The position numbers were made by a program, and so were the translations under genes. Below, one piece after another: positions 28,628 to 38,072 of a stretch of DNA of 44,897 bases (positions within the stretch are counted from its first letter, which is position 1; each line of letters starts with the position of its first letter). The stretch lies in the NCBI RefSeq assembly GCF_001074825.1, contig NZ_JUPG01000047.1, positions 1 through 44,897 on the forward strand, given 5' to 3'. Origin of the DNA: Streptococcus pseudopneumoniae. GTDB taxonomy: Bacteria > Bacillota > Bacilli > Lactobacillales > Streptococcaceae. The notes below the pieces were generated by a model. It searched no databases and was not told the DNA's origin. It saw only the letters and a program-made list of their open reading frames with translations.

Positions 28628-29674
28628 ATGTCAACTATTGAAGAACAATTAAAAGCGCTTCGTGAAGAAACGCTGGCTAGCTTGAAGCAGATTACTGCTG
28701 AAAATGAAAAAGAGATGCAAGACTTGCGTGTCTCTGTCCTTGGTAAAAAGGGTTCGCTTACTGAAATCCTCAAAGGGATGAAGGATGTATCAGCTGAAAT
28801 GCGTCCAATTATCGGGAAACATGTCAATGAAGCGCGCGATGTTTTGACAGCTGCCTTTGAAGAAACTGCTAAACTCTTGGAAGAAAAGAAAATCGCAGCT
28901 CAACTTGCTAGCGAGAGAATCGATGTGACACTTCCAGGTCGTCCAGTTGCGACTGGTCACCGTCATGTTTTGACACAAACGAGTGAGGAAATCGAAGATA
29001 TCTTTATCGGTATGGGTTACCAAGTCGTGGATGGTTTTGAAGTGGAGCAAGACTACTATAACTTTGAGCGTATGAACCTTCCCAAAGACCACCCAGCCCG
29101 TGATATGCAGGACACTTTCTACATTACAGAAGAAATCTTACTTCGTACTCACACGTCTCCAGTTCAGGCGCGTGCTATGGATGCGCATGATTTCTCTAAA
29201 GGTCCTTTGAAAATGATTTCACCAGGGCGTGTGTTCCGCCGTGATACGGATGATGCGACCCACAGTCACCAGTTCCACCAAATCGAAGGCTTGGTTGTTG
29301 GGAAAAATATCTCTATGGCAGACCTTCAAGGAACGCTTCAATTGATTGTCCAAAAAATGTTTGGTGAAGAGCGTCAAATTCGTTTGCGTCCATCTTATTT
29401 CCCATTCACAGAGCCATCTGTTGAGGTGGATGTTTCTTGCTTCAAGTGTGGTGGAGAAGGTTGTAACGTATGTAAGAAAACAGGTTGGATCGAAATCATG
29501 GGTGCCGGTATGGTTCACCCACGTGTCCTTGAAATGAGTGGTATCGATGCGACTGTTTACTCTGGCTTTGCCTTTGGTCTTGGTCAAGAGCGTGTCGCTA
29601 TGCTCCGTTACGGAATAAACGATATCCGTGGATTCTACCAAGGAGATGTCCGTTTCTCAGAACAGTTTAAATAA
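28628..29674 (+). CDS. pheS: Phenylalanine--tRNA ligase alpha subunit
   Basis: 348 residues from the ATG at 28628 after an AGGAATT site. An in-frame upstream start at 28547 lies inside the T-box and is rejected. An N-terminal coiled-coil arm (residues 1-90) precedes the class II catalytic core, with [20 protein letters not shown] (motif 2) near 200 and [14 protein letters not shown] (motif 3) near 316. It charges tRNA-Phe as part of an alpha2-beta2 enzyme in the cytoplasm. Confidence 0.97.
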   Translation: MSTIEEQLKALREETLASLKQITAENEKEMQDLRVSVLGKKGSLTEILKGMKDVSAEMRPIIGKHVNEARDVLTAAFEETAKLLEEKKIAAQLASERIDVTLPGRPVATGHRHVLTQTSEEIEDIFIGMGYQVVDGFEVEQDYYNFERMNLPKDHPARDMQDTFYITEEILLRTHTSPVQARAMDAHDFSKGPLKMISPGRVFRRDTDDATHSHQFHQIEGLVVGKNISMADLQGTLQLIVQKMFGEERQIRLRPSYFPFTEPSVEVDVSCFKCGGEGCNVCKKTGWIEIMGAGMVHPRVLEMSGIDATVYSGFAFGLGQERVAMLRYGINDIRGFYQGDVRFSEQFK

Positions 29675-29691
29675 GATTGAAACTTGAAACA

Positions 29692-29780
29692 CAGTCCTAG
29701 TCATTTTTTCTCCATAGAGAATGGTAAGGACTGACTCGAAGAAAAAGAAAGGAATTGAAAAGGTCCCACGTGGTGGGATC
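29692..29780 (+). promoter_or_regulatory. Two hairpins in the pheS-pheT gap
   Basis: CAGTCCT (29692-29698) pairs with AGGACTG (29727-29733) over an inner CATT/AATG pairing. A second hairpin GGTCCCAC-GTG-GTGGGATC (29762-29780, 8 bp, 3-base loop) has no T tract and ends 14 bases before the pheT ATG. No ribosome binding site lies between it and the ATG; the nearest purine sites are AAAGGAA near 29748 and AAAAGG just before the hairpin. Folding would bring those sites closer to the ATG. Confidence 0.5.
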
Positions 29781-29794
29781 TTACAATCAGAATT

Positions 29795-32200
29795 ATGCTT
29801 GTATCTTATAAATGGTTAAAAGAATTGGTGGACATTGATGTGCCATCACAAGAGTTGGCTGAAAAAATGTCAACTACAGGGATCGAGGTAGAGGGTGTCG
29901 AATCACCAGCTGCTGGTCTCTCAAAAATTGTCGTCGGTGAGGTCTTGTCTTGCGAAGATGTGCCAGAAACTCACCTCCATGTTTGTCAGGTTAACGTTGG
30001 TGAAGAAGAAGCCCGTCAAATCGTCTGTGGGGCACCAAATGTGCGTGCAGGTATTAAGGTCATGGTGGCACTTCCAGGAGCTCGTATCGCTGACAACTAC
30101 AAAATCAAAAAAGGGAAAATCCGTGGTTTAGAGTCACTTGGAATGATCTGTTCACTTGGTGAATTGGGAATTTCTGACTCAGTTGTACCAAAGGAATTTG
30201 CAGATGGTATTCAAATCTTGCCAGAAGATGCAGTTCCTGGGGATGAAGTCTTCTCTTACCTAGACTTGGATGATGAAATCATTGAACTTTCTATCACACC
30301 AAACCGTGCTGATGCCCTTTCTATGCGTGGAGTGGCTCACGAAGTGGCAGCCATCTACGACAAGGCAGTCAATTTTAAAGAATTTACTCTTTCAGAAACG
30401 GACCAAGTTGCAGCAGATGCCCTTTCTGTAGGCATTGAAACAGACAAGGCTCCTTACTATGCGGCTCGTATCTTGGACAATGTGACCATCGCACCAAGTC
30501 CACAATGGTTGCAAAATCTCCTCATGAACGAAGGCATCCGTCCAATCAATAACGTAGTGGACGTGACCAACTACATCCTGCTCTACTTTGGTCAACCCAT
30601 GCATGCCTTTGACTTGGATACCTTTGAAGGAACTGACATCCGTGTGCGTGAAGCGCGTGCTGGTGAAAAATTGGTGACCTTGGATGGTGAAGAACGTGAT
30701 TTGGACGTGAATGACTTAGTCATCACTGTCGCAGACAAACCAGTAGCTCTTGCAGGTGTTATGGGTGGTCAAGAAACAGAAATCTCTGAAAAATCTAGTC
30801 GCGTTGTCCTTGAAGCAGCAGTTTTCAATGGCAAATCAATTCGTAAGACTAGCGGTCGCTTGAATCTTCGTTCGGAGTCATCTTCTCGCTTTGAAAAAGG
30901 TATCAATGTGGCAACTGTTAACGAAGCCCTTGATGTGGCGGCTAGCATGATTGCTGAACTTGCAGGTGCGACAGTGCGTAAGGGTATCGTTTCAGCAGGT
31001 GAGCTTGATACTTCTGATGTGGAAGTTTCTTCTACCCTTGCAGACGTCAACCGTGTCCTTGGTACGGAGCTTTCATACACTGATGTAGAAGATGTCTTCC
31101 GTCGTCTTGGTTTTGGTCTTTCTGGAGATGCAGACAGCTTTACAGTCAGCGTCCCACGTCGTCGTTGGGATATCACTATTGAAGCTGACCTCTTTGAAGA
31201 AATCGCTCGTATCTACGGATATGACCGCTTGCCAACTAGTCTTCCAAAAGACGATGGTACAGCTGGTGAATTGACTGCGACACAAAAACTTCGCCGTCAA
31301 GTTCGCACGATTGCTGAAGGGGCAGGCTTGACAGAAATTATCACCTACGCTCTAACAACGCCTGAAAAAGCAGTTGAGTTCACAGCTCAACCAAGTAACC
31401 TTACAGAACTCATGTGGCCAATGACCGTGGATCGTTCAGTTCTCCGTCAAAATATGATTTCAGGTATCCTTGATACGGTGGCTTATAATGTGGCTCGTAA
31501 GAATAAAAACTTGGCCCTTTACGAGATTGGAAAAGTCTTTGAACAAACAGGCAATCCAAAAGAAGAACTTCCGAATGAGATCAATAGCTTTGCCTTTGCC
31601 TTGACAGGATTGGTTGCTGAAAAAGATTTTCAAACAGCAGCAGTGCCAGTTGATTTCTTCTATGCTAAGGGAATTCTAGAAGCCCTCTTTACTCGCTTGG
31701 GATTAGAAGTGACCTATACAGCAACATCTGAAATCGCTAGCCTCCACCCAGGACGTACAGCTGTGATTTCACTCGGTGACCAAGTTCTTGGTTTCCTTGG
31801 TCAAGTGCATCCAGTTACAGCTAAGGCTTACGATATTCCAGAAACGTATGTAGCTGAGCTTAATCTTTCAGCCATCGAAGCAGCGCTTCAGCCAGCAGCT
31901 CCATTTGTGGAAATCACGAAATTCCCAGCAGTCAGCCGTGACGTTGCTCTCCTTCTTAAAGCAGAAGTGACTCACCAAGAAGTTGTAGATGCTATCCAAG
32001 CTGCCGGCGTGAAACGTTTGACAGATATCAAACTCTTTGACGTCTTCTCAGGTGAGAAATTGGGACTTGGTATGAAGTCAATGGCTTATAGCTTGACCTT
32101 CCAAAATCCAGAAGATAGCTTAACAGACGAAGAAGTAGCACGCTATATGGAAAAAATCCAAGCATCACTTGAAGAAAAGGTGAATGCAGAAGTGCGTTAA
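29795..32200 (+). CDS. pheT: Phenylalanine--tRNA ligase beta subunit
   Basis: 801 residues, normal length. Domain order: tRNA-binding OB fold at about 40-150 (ICSLGELGI), B3/4 editing domain at about 210-380, B5 domain at about 400-480, a catalytic-like core, and the C-terminal anticodon-binding FDX-ACB domain at about 705-801 ([15 protein letters not shown]). It completes the PheST enzyme and edits mischarged tyrosine. It follows pheS by 120 bases; in pneumococcus I recall a small acetyltransferase gene in this place, which is absent here. Confidence 0.97.
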   Translation: MLVSYKWLKELVDIDVPSQELAEKMSTTGIEVEGVESPAAGLSKIVVGEVLSCEDVPETHLHVCQVNVGEEEARQIVCGAPNVRAGIKVMVALPGARIADNYKIKKGKIRGLESLGMICSLGELGISDSVVPKEFADGIQILPEDAVPGDEVFSYLDLDDEIIELSITPNRADALSMRGVAHEVAAIYDKAVNFKEFTLSETDQVAADALSVGIETDKAPYYAARILDNVTIAPSPQWLQNLLMNEGIRPINNVVDVTNYILLYFGQPMHAFDLDTFEGTDIRVREARAGEKLVTLDGEERDLDVNDLVITVADKPVALAGVMGGQETEISEKSSRVVLEAAVFNGKSIRKTSGRLNLRSESSSRFEKGINVATVNEALDVAASMIAELAGATVRKGIVSAGELDTSDVEVSSTLADVNRVLGTELSYTDVEDVFRRLGFGLSGDADSFTVSVPRRRWDITIEADLFEEIARIYGYDRLPTSLPKDDGTAGELTATQKLRRQVRTIAEGAGLTEIITYALTTPEKAVEFTAQPSNLTELMWPMTVDRSVLRQNMISGILDTVAYNVARKNKNLALYEIGKVFEQTGNPKEELPNEINSFAFALTGLVAEKDFQTAAVPVDFFYAKGILEALFTRLGLEVTYTATSEIASLHPGRTAVISLGDQVLGFLGQVHPVTAKAYDIPETYVAELNLSAIEAALQPAAPFVEITKFPAVSRDVALLLKAEVTHQEVVDAIQAAGVKRLTDIKLFDVFSGEKLGLGMKSMAYSLTFQNPEDSLTDEEVARYMEKIQASLEEKVNAEVR

Positions 32201-32206
32201 AGCATC

Positions 32207-32234
32207 AATCCATCCTTCGGGGTGGATTTTTCTT
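32207..32234 (+). terminator. Terminator after pheT
   Basis: AATCCATCC (32207-32215), loop TTCGG-type, GGTGGATT, then TTTTCTTTTC. Confidence 0.85.
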
Positions 32235-32378
32235 TTCAAATAACAATTCAGGATCAAAAATGGACAGTTGAGGAGCGGAGGTGATAAATCGGAGTTTGCT
32301 ACTGTATAATGTACTCATAGCTCAAAGTACCCCAAGATTTTTTACTAAAATGAGGATGATAAAAATGGACAGAAATCA

Positions 32379-32407
32379 TTGTAAAGGCTATCAAAAAGGA
32401 GTATAAT
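32379..32407 (+). promoter_or_regulatory. Promoter of the ABC exporter pair
   Basis: TTGTAA (32379-32384) and TATAAT (32402-32407), spacer 17 bases. Another TATAAT at about 32307 lacks a good -35. The rest of the 200-base gap after pheT holds no gene that I can support. Confidence 0.65.
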
Positions 32408-32434
32408 GAGTGCAAGACATTTCGGAGGTGAAAG

Positions 32435-33328
32435 ATGCTAGAAGTAAGAAATCTAGAGAAAAGTTTTGGACCCAAGCAAGTTTTGTTTGGTATTGACTTT
32501 CAAGCGCGACCAGGTCGTATTTTGGGACTAGTCGGAAAAAATGGTGCTGGGAAAACAACGATTTTCCACAGTATTTTGAAGTTTTTAGAATATCAGGGAG
32601 AAATCAGTCTGGATGGTCAGAATATTCGTCAGGAGACCTATGCTCGGATTGGCTATCTACCTGAAGAACGCAGTCTTATGCCTAAATTGACAGTCCTTGA
32701 ACAAGTTCGCTACTTGGCGACTCTAAAAGGTATGGATGCCAAGGAGGTCAAGGAAAAACTTCCTCAATGGATGAAGAGGTTGGAAGTGAAAGGAAAGATG
32801 ACAGATAAAATCAAGAGTCTGTCAAAAGGAAATCAGCAGAAAATTCAGCTCATTATTACTCTGATTCATGAACCAGACTTGATTATCCTGGATGAGCCTT
32901 TCAGTGGTTTGGACCCAGTCAATACAGAATTGCTCAAACAAGTCATTTTTCAGGAAAAAGAGCGCGGAGCAACCATTATTTTCTCTGATCATGTCATGAC
33001 CAACGTCGAGGAACTTTGTGATGATATTCTGATGATTCGAGATGGCCGTGTGGTCTTGCATGGGCCGATTCAAGATGTTCGCAATCAATACGGGAAAACA
33101 CGTCTCTTTGTTTCAAGTGAACGAAGTAAGGAAGAATTGGAAAACCTTCCTCATGTCAAGCAGGTGAGCTTGACCAAACAAGGCAGTTGGAAATTGATCT
33201 TGGAGGATGAGAGTACTGGAAGGGAACTTTTCCCAATCTTGACTCAGGGGCAATATATCGCAACCTTTGACCAACAAGCGCCAACAATCGATGAAATCTT
33301 TAAACTAGAATCAGGGGTGGAAGTATGA
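32435..33328 (+). CDS. ABC-2 type transporter, ATP-binding protein (NatA-like)
   Basis: 297 residues. Walker A GKNGAGKTT near residue 37, signature LSKGNQQKIQ near 129, Walker B LIILDEPFSGLDP near 148. The C-terminal 80 residues form the DUF4162-type extension seen in exporters of the NatA/drug group. It powers the permease encoded by the next gene, which overlaps it by 4 bases. Substrate unknown. Confidence 0.9.
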   Translation: MLEVRNLEKSFGPKQVLFGIDFQARPGRILGLVGKNGAGKTTIFHSILKFLEYQGEISLDGQNIRQETYARIGYLPEERSLMPKLTVLEQVRYLATLKGMDAKEVKEKLPQWMKRLEVKGKMTDKIKSLSKGNQQKIQLIITLIHEPDLIILDEPFSGLDPVNTELLKQVIFQEKERGATIIFSDHVMTNVEELCDDILMIRDGRVVLHGPIQDVRNQYGKTRLFVSSERSKEELENLPHVKQVSLTKQGSWKLILEDESTGRELFPILTQGQYIATFDQQAPTIDEIFKLESGVEV

Positions 33329-34524
33329 GAAATATGTGGGTCGTAATCAAGGAAACCTATCTTCGACATGTCAAATCGTGGAGTTTCTTCTTTATGGTGA
33401 TTTCACCGTTCCTCTTTTTAGGAATCTCTGGAGGAATTGCTTATCTCCAAGGTTCTTCAATGGCTAAAAATGATAGAGTGGCAGTAGTGACAACAGTGCC
33501 ATCTGTAGCAGAAGGACTGAAGAATGTAAATGGTGTTAATTTTGACTACAAAGACGAAGCAAGTGCCAAAGAAGCGATTAAAGATGAAAAATTAAAAGGC
33601 TATCTGACTATTGACCAAGAGGATAGTGTCTTGAAGGCAGTTTATCATGGCGAAACTTCGCTTGAAAATGGAATTAAATTTGCAGTTACAGGTACACTCA
33701 ATGAACTACAAAATCAGCTTAATCGTTCAACTGCCTCCTTGTCTCAAGAGCAGGAAAAACGCTTAGCGCAGACAATTCAATTCACAGAAAAGATTGATGA
33801 AGCCAAGGAAAATAAAAAGTTTATTCAAACAATGGCGGCAGGAGCCTTAGGATTCTTTCTTTATATGATCCTGATTACCTATGCGGGTGTAACGGCTCAG
33901 GAAGTTGCCAGTGAAAAAGGCACCAAAATTATGGAAGTCGTCTTTTCTAGCATAAGGGCTAGTCACTATTTCTATGCGCGGATGATGGCTCTGTTTCTGG
34001 TGATTTTAACGCATATTGGGATTTATGTTGTAGGTGGTCTGGCAGCCATTCTGCTCTTTAAAGATTTGCCATTCTTGGCTCAGTCTGGTATTTTGGATCA
34101 CTTGGGAGATGCATTTTCGCTGAATACATTGCTCTTTATTTTAGTCAGTCTCTTTATGTACGTAGTCTTGGCGGCCTTTCTAGGATCTATGGTTTCTCGT
34201 CCTGAGGACTCAGGAAAAGCCTTGTCGCCTTTGATGATTTTAATTATGGGTGGTTTTTTTGGAGTGACAGCTCTAGGTGCAGCTGGTGACAATCTCATCT
34301 TGAAGATTGGTTCTTATATTCCCTTTATTTCGACCTTCTTCATGCCATTTAGAACCATTAATGGCTATGCAGGGGGAGTAGAAGCATGGATTTCACTTGC
34401 TATTACAGTGATTTTTGCGGTGGTAGCAACAGGATTTATCGGACGCATGTATGCTAGCCTAGTCCTTCAAACGGATGATTTAGGAATTTGGAAAACTTTT
34501 AAACGTGCCTTAGTTTATAAATAG
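33325..34524 (+). CDS. ABC-2 type transporter permease (NatB-like)
   Basis: 399 residues. One membrane segment near 20-40, then an extracytoplasmic domain of about 130 residues (to residue 170), then five to six membrane segments to the C-terminus, with the QEVASEKGTKIMEVVFSS segment near 192 that is conserved in the NatB/YhaP-like permeases. It probably exports sodium, a drug or a peptide; the sequence does not decide. The ATG overlaps the stop of the ATPase gene. Terminator at 34530-34551. Confidence 0.88.
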   Translation: MRNMWVVIKETYLRHVKSWSFFFMVISPFLFLGISGGIAYLQGSSMAKNDRVAVVTTVPSVAEGLKNVNGVNFDYKDEASAKEAIKDEKLKGYLTIDQEDSVLKAVYHGETSLENGIKFAVTGTLNELQNQLNRSTASLSQEQEKRLAQTIQFTEKIDEAKENKKFIQTMAAGALGFFLYMILITYAGVTAQEVASEKGTKIMEVVFSSIRASHYFYARMMALFLVILTHIGIYVVGGLAAILLFKDLPFLAQSGILDHLGDAFSLNTLLFILVSLFMYVVLAAFLGSMVSRPEDSGKALSPLMILIMGGFFGVTALGAAGDNLILKIGSYIPFISTFFMPFRTINGYAGGVEAWISLAITVIFAVVATGFIGRMYASLVLQTDDLGIWKTFKRALVYK

Positions 34525-34529
34525 GAGAG

Positions 34530-34551
34530 CCTCGCGAAAGCGAGGTTTTTT
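34530..34551 (+). terminator. Terminator after the ABC exporter
   Basis: CCTCGC-GAAA-GCGAGG followed by six T residues; textbook GNRA-capped hairpin. Confidence 0.9.
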
Positions 34552-34595
34552 AGAGATAAAAAGAGTGGAATTCAGAAAAATATTTTTCATATCTA

Positions 34596-34625
34596 TTGAC
34601 TTTTAGGGGTGAAATTTGGTATTAT
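34596..34625 (+). promoter_or_regulatory. rplM-rpsI promoter
   Basis: TTGACT (34596-34601) and TATTAT (34620-34625) with an 18-base spacer. Confidence 0.65.
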
Positions 34626-34631
34626 AGTAGG

Positions 34632-34722
34632 CGGTATTGTTTACCCCATTTGAAAGGCCCCGGAACCTTCCAAATACTTTTCGATGGGAAGGAACACCCA
34701 TCACCGTAAACAAAAATCGAAC
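34632..34722 (+). ncRNA. L13 ribosomal protein leader
   Basis: The untranslated leader before rplM contains GTTTAC near its start and GTAAAC near its end, enclosing a CCCCATTTGAAAGGCCCCGG and a GATGGGAAGG-CCCATC hairpin region. This is the layout of the Firmicute L13 leader by which ribosomal protein controls its own operon. Assignment is by position and the pairing ends; details of the fold were not computed. Confidence 0.75.
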
Positions 34723-34739
34723 TATATATAGGAGAAATC

Positions 34740-35186
34740 ATGAACAAAACAACATTTATGGCTAAACCAGGCCAAGTTGAACGTAAATGGTACGTAGTTG
34801 ACGCAACTGATGTACCACTTGGACGTCTTTCTGCAGTAGTTGCTAGCGTACTTCGCGGAAAAAACAAACCAACATTTACACCACACACTGATACAGGTGA
34901 CTTTGTGATTGTTATCAATGCTGAAAAAGTTAAATTGACTGGTAAAAAAGCAACTGATAAAATCTACTACACTCACTCAAACCACCCAGGTGGATTGAAA
35001 CAAATCTCTGCAGGTGAACTTCGTTCTAAAAATGCAGTACGTTTGATCGAGAAATCAGTTAAAGGTATGCTTCCACACAATACACTTGGACGCGCTCAAG
35101 GTATGAAGTTGAAAGTATTTGTTGGAGCTGAGCACACTCACGCTGCACAACAACCAGAAGTTCTTGATATTTCAGGACTTATCTAA
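34740..35186 (+). CDS. rplM: 50S ribosomal protein L13
   Basis: 148 residues, normal length. Family features: [20 protein letters not shown] near residue 18, [18 protein letters not shown] near 69 and [11 protein letters not shown] near 108. Large-subunit assembly protein. AGGAG precedes the ATG; rpsI follows 18 bases after the stop. Confidence 0.97.
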   Translation: MNKTTFMAKPGQVERKWYVVDATDVPLGRLSAVVASVLRGKNKPTFTPHTDTGDFVIVINAEKVKLTGKKATDKIYYTHSNHPGGLKQISAGELRSKNAVRLIEKSVKGMLPHNTLGRAQGMKLKVFVGAEHTHAAQQPEVLDISGLI

Positions 35187-35204
35187 GGAAAGGAACAATA
35201 AAGT

Positions 35205-35597
35205 ATGTCACAAGCACAATATGCAGGTACTGGACGTCGTAAAAACGCTGTTGCACGCGTTCGCCTTGTTCCAGGAACTGGTAAAATCACTGTTAACAAA
35301 AAAGATGTTGAAGAGTACATCCCACACGCTGACCTTCGTCTTGTCATCAACCAACCATTCGCAGTTACTTCAACTGCAGGTTCATACGACGTTTTCGTTA
35401 ACGTTGTAGGTGGTGGATACGCTGGTCAATCAGGAGCTATCCGTCACGGTATCGCTCGTGCCCTTCTTCAAGTAGACCCAGACTTCCGCGATTCATTGAA
35501 ACGCGCAGGACTTCTTACACGTGACTCACGTAAAGTTGAACGTAAGAAACCAGGTCTTAAGAAAGCTCGTAAAGCATCACAATTCTCAAAACGTTAA
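35205..35597 (+). CDS. rpsI: 30S ribosomal protein S9
   Basis: 130 residues, complete, with the conserved C-terminal ...[11 protein letters not shown] whose last arginine contacts tRNA in the P site. [14 protein letters not shown] near the start and [19 protein letters not shown] near residue 68 are typical. The mobile element lies just past its 3' end; the coding sequence and stop are intact, so insertion either restores the end or falls downstream of it. Confidence 0.97.
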   Translation: MSQAQYAGTGRRKNAVARVRLVPGTGKITVNKKDVEEYIPHADLRLVINQPFAVTSTAGSYDVFVNVVGGGYAGQSGAIRHGIARALLQVDPDFRDSLKRAGLLTRDSRKVERKKPGLKKARKASQFSKR

Positions 35598-35625
35598 TCA
35601 ATACGATTATATCAACGTTTCAAAG

Positions 35626-35657
35626 CACCCAAAAGTTTACCTTATGGGTGTTTTTTT
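35626..35657 (+). terminator. Terminator after rpsI, at the left edge of the mobile element
   Basis: CACCCA (35626-35631) pairs with TGGGTG (35645-35650), with AAG/CTT above, and seven T residues follow. The loop holds the first copy of the TTTACCTTAT repeat. Confidence 0.8.
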
Positions 35658-35707
35658 CGTCTTTTTTTAAAAAATTCACCTCAAAGTTCACCTTATTTTT
35701 ACCTTAT
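35635..35707 (+). repeat. Three short direct repeats between rpsI and the integrase (attL region)
   Basis: GTTTACCTTAT (35635-35645), GTTCACCTTAT (35686-35696) and TTTTACCTTAT (35697-35707) are near-identical; the last overlaps the integrase stop codon. Clusters like this at an integrase-proximal end are typical arm-type binding sites or part of the core site. The crossover itself could not be placed, since I found no matching copy of the rpsI end to the right. Confidence 0.5.
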
Positions 35708-36921
35708 TGTTTTAGAGACTTTAAAGCAAATTCACCAACGGTCATAGGAACAACGTTAGAAGTATTGACATAAATTTGAGTTGTACCTGTATCGCTGTGT
35801 GTTAGTGCTTCAGAAATAGCTTCTAAGCTCATTCCTGCTTGTTTAGCCAGCGTTGCTCCTGTATGTCGCAGTTTATGTGGTGTAGCGTGTGCTAGTTCTT
35901 TATGTCGCTTTCTAATACTTTTCATTTTATTGTTCAGATAGTCAGCATGTAAAGGCTTGTTGATGTTTCCTTTTGTGTCGATATATGTAAAAACAAATTG
36001 TTCTGGATTACTGATGATGCCGAACTTTGCTAATTCATATCTTTGTTGTTCTTTCCAATTTTTGAGCAATTGGAGTAAGTCACCTGAAACAGAAAAGACA
36101 GTTTTCTTGTTGCTTTTTGTTGATTTTACTTCTCCATATCTATCTAATGCTTGGAGTAATTGAATTTGCGATTTATCAAAGTCAATATGTTTCCATTGTA
36201 GCGCATAGGATTCAGACTTTCTATCCCCTAAAAAGAATGTGAGATAGAATAGGACATAATCTTTGAGTGAAATCTTTTCGTCCTCTAAATCTTTTTGAAA
36301 GGCTAAGAACCAGTCTTGTAGTTGCTCGTGTGTCAGATATAAATCTTCCTCTCTCTTGGACTCATCAAGTTGAATCTTTTTAGTGGCTTTTATTCTTCTT
36401 AATATTTTGGCAACTTTATTAGCTTCTATATATTCAAGTTCTTCTGCCCAATCAAAAATAGAAATCACATAGCTACGTAAAGATTTAAAGTTCGCATATT
36501 CGTTAGCTTTTGCTGTCATAAGGTTTAAAATAACCTGCTTGTTTTGATTTAGAAACTGTATTGTATAATTTCCAAGAAGTGGCAATATATGTCTTTCGAA
36601 ACAAGTTTTAGTATTAGAGATAGTTGACTTACTTGGTGGTTTAACAGTAGATGTTGTTTGTCCTGATTTGTAGGAATCCCACCAAATATTATGATAGAAG
36701 TCTGAGAAAAGGATTTCTCCTTTACCTAATCCAGTAAATTCATTATCTTCAATTTGATTTAACTTGGTAAGCAAGTCTATTTCTGCTTGTCTTGCCTCCT
36801 TTCTTGTTTTGAATCGTTTATCGTAATAGTTGTTGTTGACGATGCCAAGTGGCATTCGTGCATCTATTGGAATGTAGATTTTTAAACGATAAGTACCATT
36901 TTGTGTTTTAGTGATAGTCAT
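35704..36921 (-). CDS. int: Tyrosine recombinase (integrase) of the mobile element
   Basis: 405 residues from the ATG at 36921, after AAGGAG; an in-frame upstream ATG lacks a binding site. N-terminal AP2-like DNA-binding arm domain (TYRLKIYIPID and following), core-binding domain at about 80-190, then the catalytic domain with Arg in FFLGDRKSESYALQW, HKLRHTGATLAKQAG and the nucleophile Tyr in TTQIYVNTS near the C-terminus. The layout matches phage- and Tn916-type integrases. The gene ends only about 107 bases from the rpsI stop, which points to site-specific integration at the 3' end of rpsI. Confidence 0.92.
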   Translation of the reverse strand: MTITKTQNGTYRLKIYIPIDARMPLGIVNNNYYDKRFKTRKEARQAEIDLLTKLNQIEDNEFTGLGKGEILFSDFYHNIWWDSYKSGQTTSTVKPPSKSTISNTKTCFERHILPLLGNYTIQFLNQNKQVILNLMTAKANEYANFKSLRSYVISIFDWAEELEYIEANKVAKILRRIKATKKIQLDESKREEDLYLTHEQLQDWFLAFQKDLEDEKISLKDYVLFYLTFFLGDRKSESYALQWKHIDFDKSQIQLLQALDRYGEVKSTKSNKKTVFSVSGDLLQLLKNWKEQQRYELAKFGIISNPEQFVFTYIDTKGNINKPLHADYLNNKMKSIRKRHKELAHATPHKLRHTGATLAKQAGMSLEAISEALTHSDTGTTQIYVNTSNVVPMTVGEFALKSLKQ

Positions 36922-36987
36922 GATATTCTCCTTGTGTATCGAACCAGAAAATATCATGACTATTATAAAACAAAAATCTTGATATTT

Positions 36988-37251
36988 CTAGTTATGTAAG
37001 TTTAGCCATTGATCGATAGCGTCTTTATGGAATCGAATCGTTTTACCGATTTTGATTTTGGGTAAGCCTTTTACAATCCAAGAATCCAGTGTATTATTTG
37101 ATATACCTAAATAGTTACAAGCTTGTTGTTTGTTCAAATAGGGACTATCGATACCGCTCTTGTCTAATTGCTCTCTGATTTCTTTCTTTATAAGATTAGA
37201 GAGTAAAAGTTGAATTTGATGAATTTGTTCATCTGGTAAGATTACTTGCAT
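36988..37251 (-). CDS. xis: Excisionase-like helix-turn-helix protein
   Basis: 87 residues. The C-terminal half is an excisionase/MerR-like winged helix: YLNKQQACNYLGISNNTLDSW, then a wing with KIKIGKTIRFHKDAIDQWL. The N-terminal half is a helical segment. Position next to the integrase, reading the same way, supports a recombination directionality role. Confidence 0.82.
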   Translation of the reverse strand: MQVILPDEQIHQIQLLLSNLIKKEIREQLDKSGIDSPYLNKQQACNYLGISNNTLDSWIVKGLPKIKIGKTIRFHKDAIDQWLNLHN

Positions 37252-37264
37252 AGCTTTTCCTCCG

Positions 37265-37918
37265 TTATACTTCTATTAAAGTAGAGTCTGATATGATGTC
37301 TCTAGTTTTATTAGGAGTATTCGTCAAGGGAGCTTTTGATGAAGTTATTTTGCTTTTATCTGTACTATACCTTCGTGAATCTAAATACTTGGCAAAAAAG
37401 TAAGTTTTATCTACGATAAGTCTTAATAAGGTCGGATTTTCTTCTCTCGCATACCTAACCAGATGATTAAATTCAGTGAAATTATTCTTGTCTATCACGT
37501 CAATAATAGTTGATAGAAAATCATCGTTGTTATGGTTTATGAGGAATTTATCCAATTCAAATCCGCATCCAATTTCTATATCTTTGATATCGTACGGACT
37601 TTTCTCAGGATTCTCCGCATGGACAAAGTAGTCATACATCCCTTTTGGAGACATAATAGGTTCTACATGAGCAGGTCCCTTTAATTTATCCTTGATGAGT
37701 TCAGATACTTGAGAATAACTTTTGAGTGAATCGAAGAAAAAGGCGCCATGCTTATGAGCTTTTTTAAGTTCCCCTGTTCTTCTATTAACGTCTTTATCGT
37801 GCCAAGGGGATAAGATAAAGGGAATATGAAGGTCTTCAAGGATTTCTAAATAGTTTTCTGGGGCGCTCTCTCTGTAGAAAAGAAAAGCCCACTTGTTGGA
37901 ACGTTGTTCTTTTGACAT
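37265..37918 (-). CDS. RepB-like HUH replication initiator / non-canonical relaxase
   Basis: 217 residues from the second ATG (37918), which suits the GAGG site; the first ATG at 37927 is possible. It follows the pMV158 RepB (Rep_2, PF01719) pattern: FILSPWHDKDVNRRTGELKK, then the metal-binding H-x-H in AHKHGAFFF, then MYDYFVHAENP whose tyrosine matches the catalytic residue. Its length is that of RepB (about 210); there is no attached SF3 helicase. From memory, streptococcal integrative mobilizable elements use such proteins as relaxases. A matching nick site lies directly upstream. It would nick the element for rolling-circle replication or transfer. Confidence 0.85.
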   Translation of the reverse strand: MSKEQRSNKWAFLFYRESAPENYLEILEDLHIPFILSPWHDKDVNRRTGELKKAHKHGAFFFDSLKSYSQVSELIKDKLKGPAHVEPIMSPKGMYDYFVHAENPEKSPYDIKDIEIGCGFELDKFLINHNNDDFLSTIIDVIDKNNFTEFNHLVRYAREENPTLLRLIVDKTYFFAKYLDSRRYSTDKSKITSSKAPLTNTPNKTRDIISDSTLIEV

Positions 37919-38028
37919 ATACAACATACCTCGCTTTCAAATTGTATTTCTATCTATAAGGAGATTTAGAAGGGTTCTTTCGGAAGGTGGAAGACGCTTT
38001 TTTGATATTTCTGTGATTATTGATTATT

Positions 38029-38060
38029 GGACTAACGGGGTCGTAGTAACCCGTTAGTCC
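38029..38060 (-). other. Hairpin I with pMV158-type nick sequence: candidate dso/oriT
   Basis: A perfect 11-bp stem (38029-38039 with 38050-38060) exposes a 10-base loop. On the reverse strand the loop reads TTACTACGAC, containing TACTACGAC, the sequence cut between G and A by RepB of pMV158-family plasmids. It lies 111 bases upstream of the RepB-like gene and in the same orientation. Confidence 0.8.
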
Positions 38061-38072
38061 ATATACCAAGCA

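Noticed and set aside
35119..35409. Open frame of 96 codons overlapping the end of rplM and start of rpsI
   Set aside because: It is a shifted-frame shadow of two highly conserved ribosomal protein genes.
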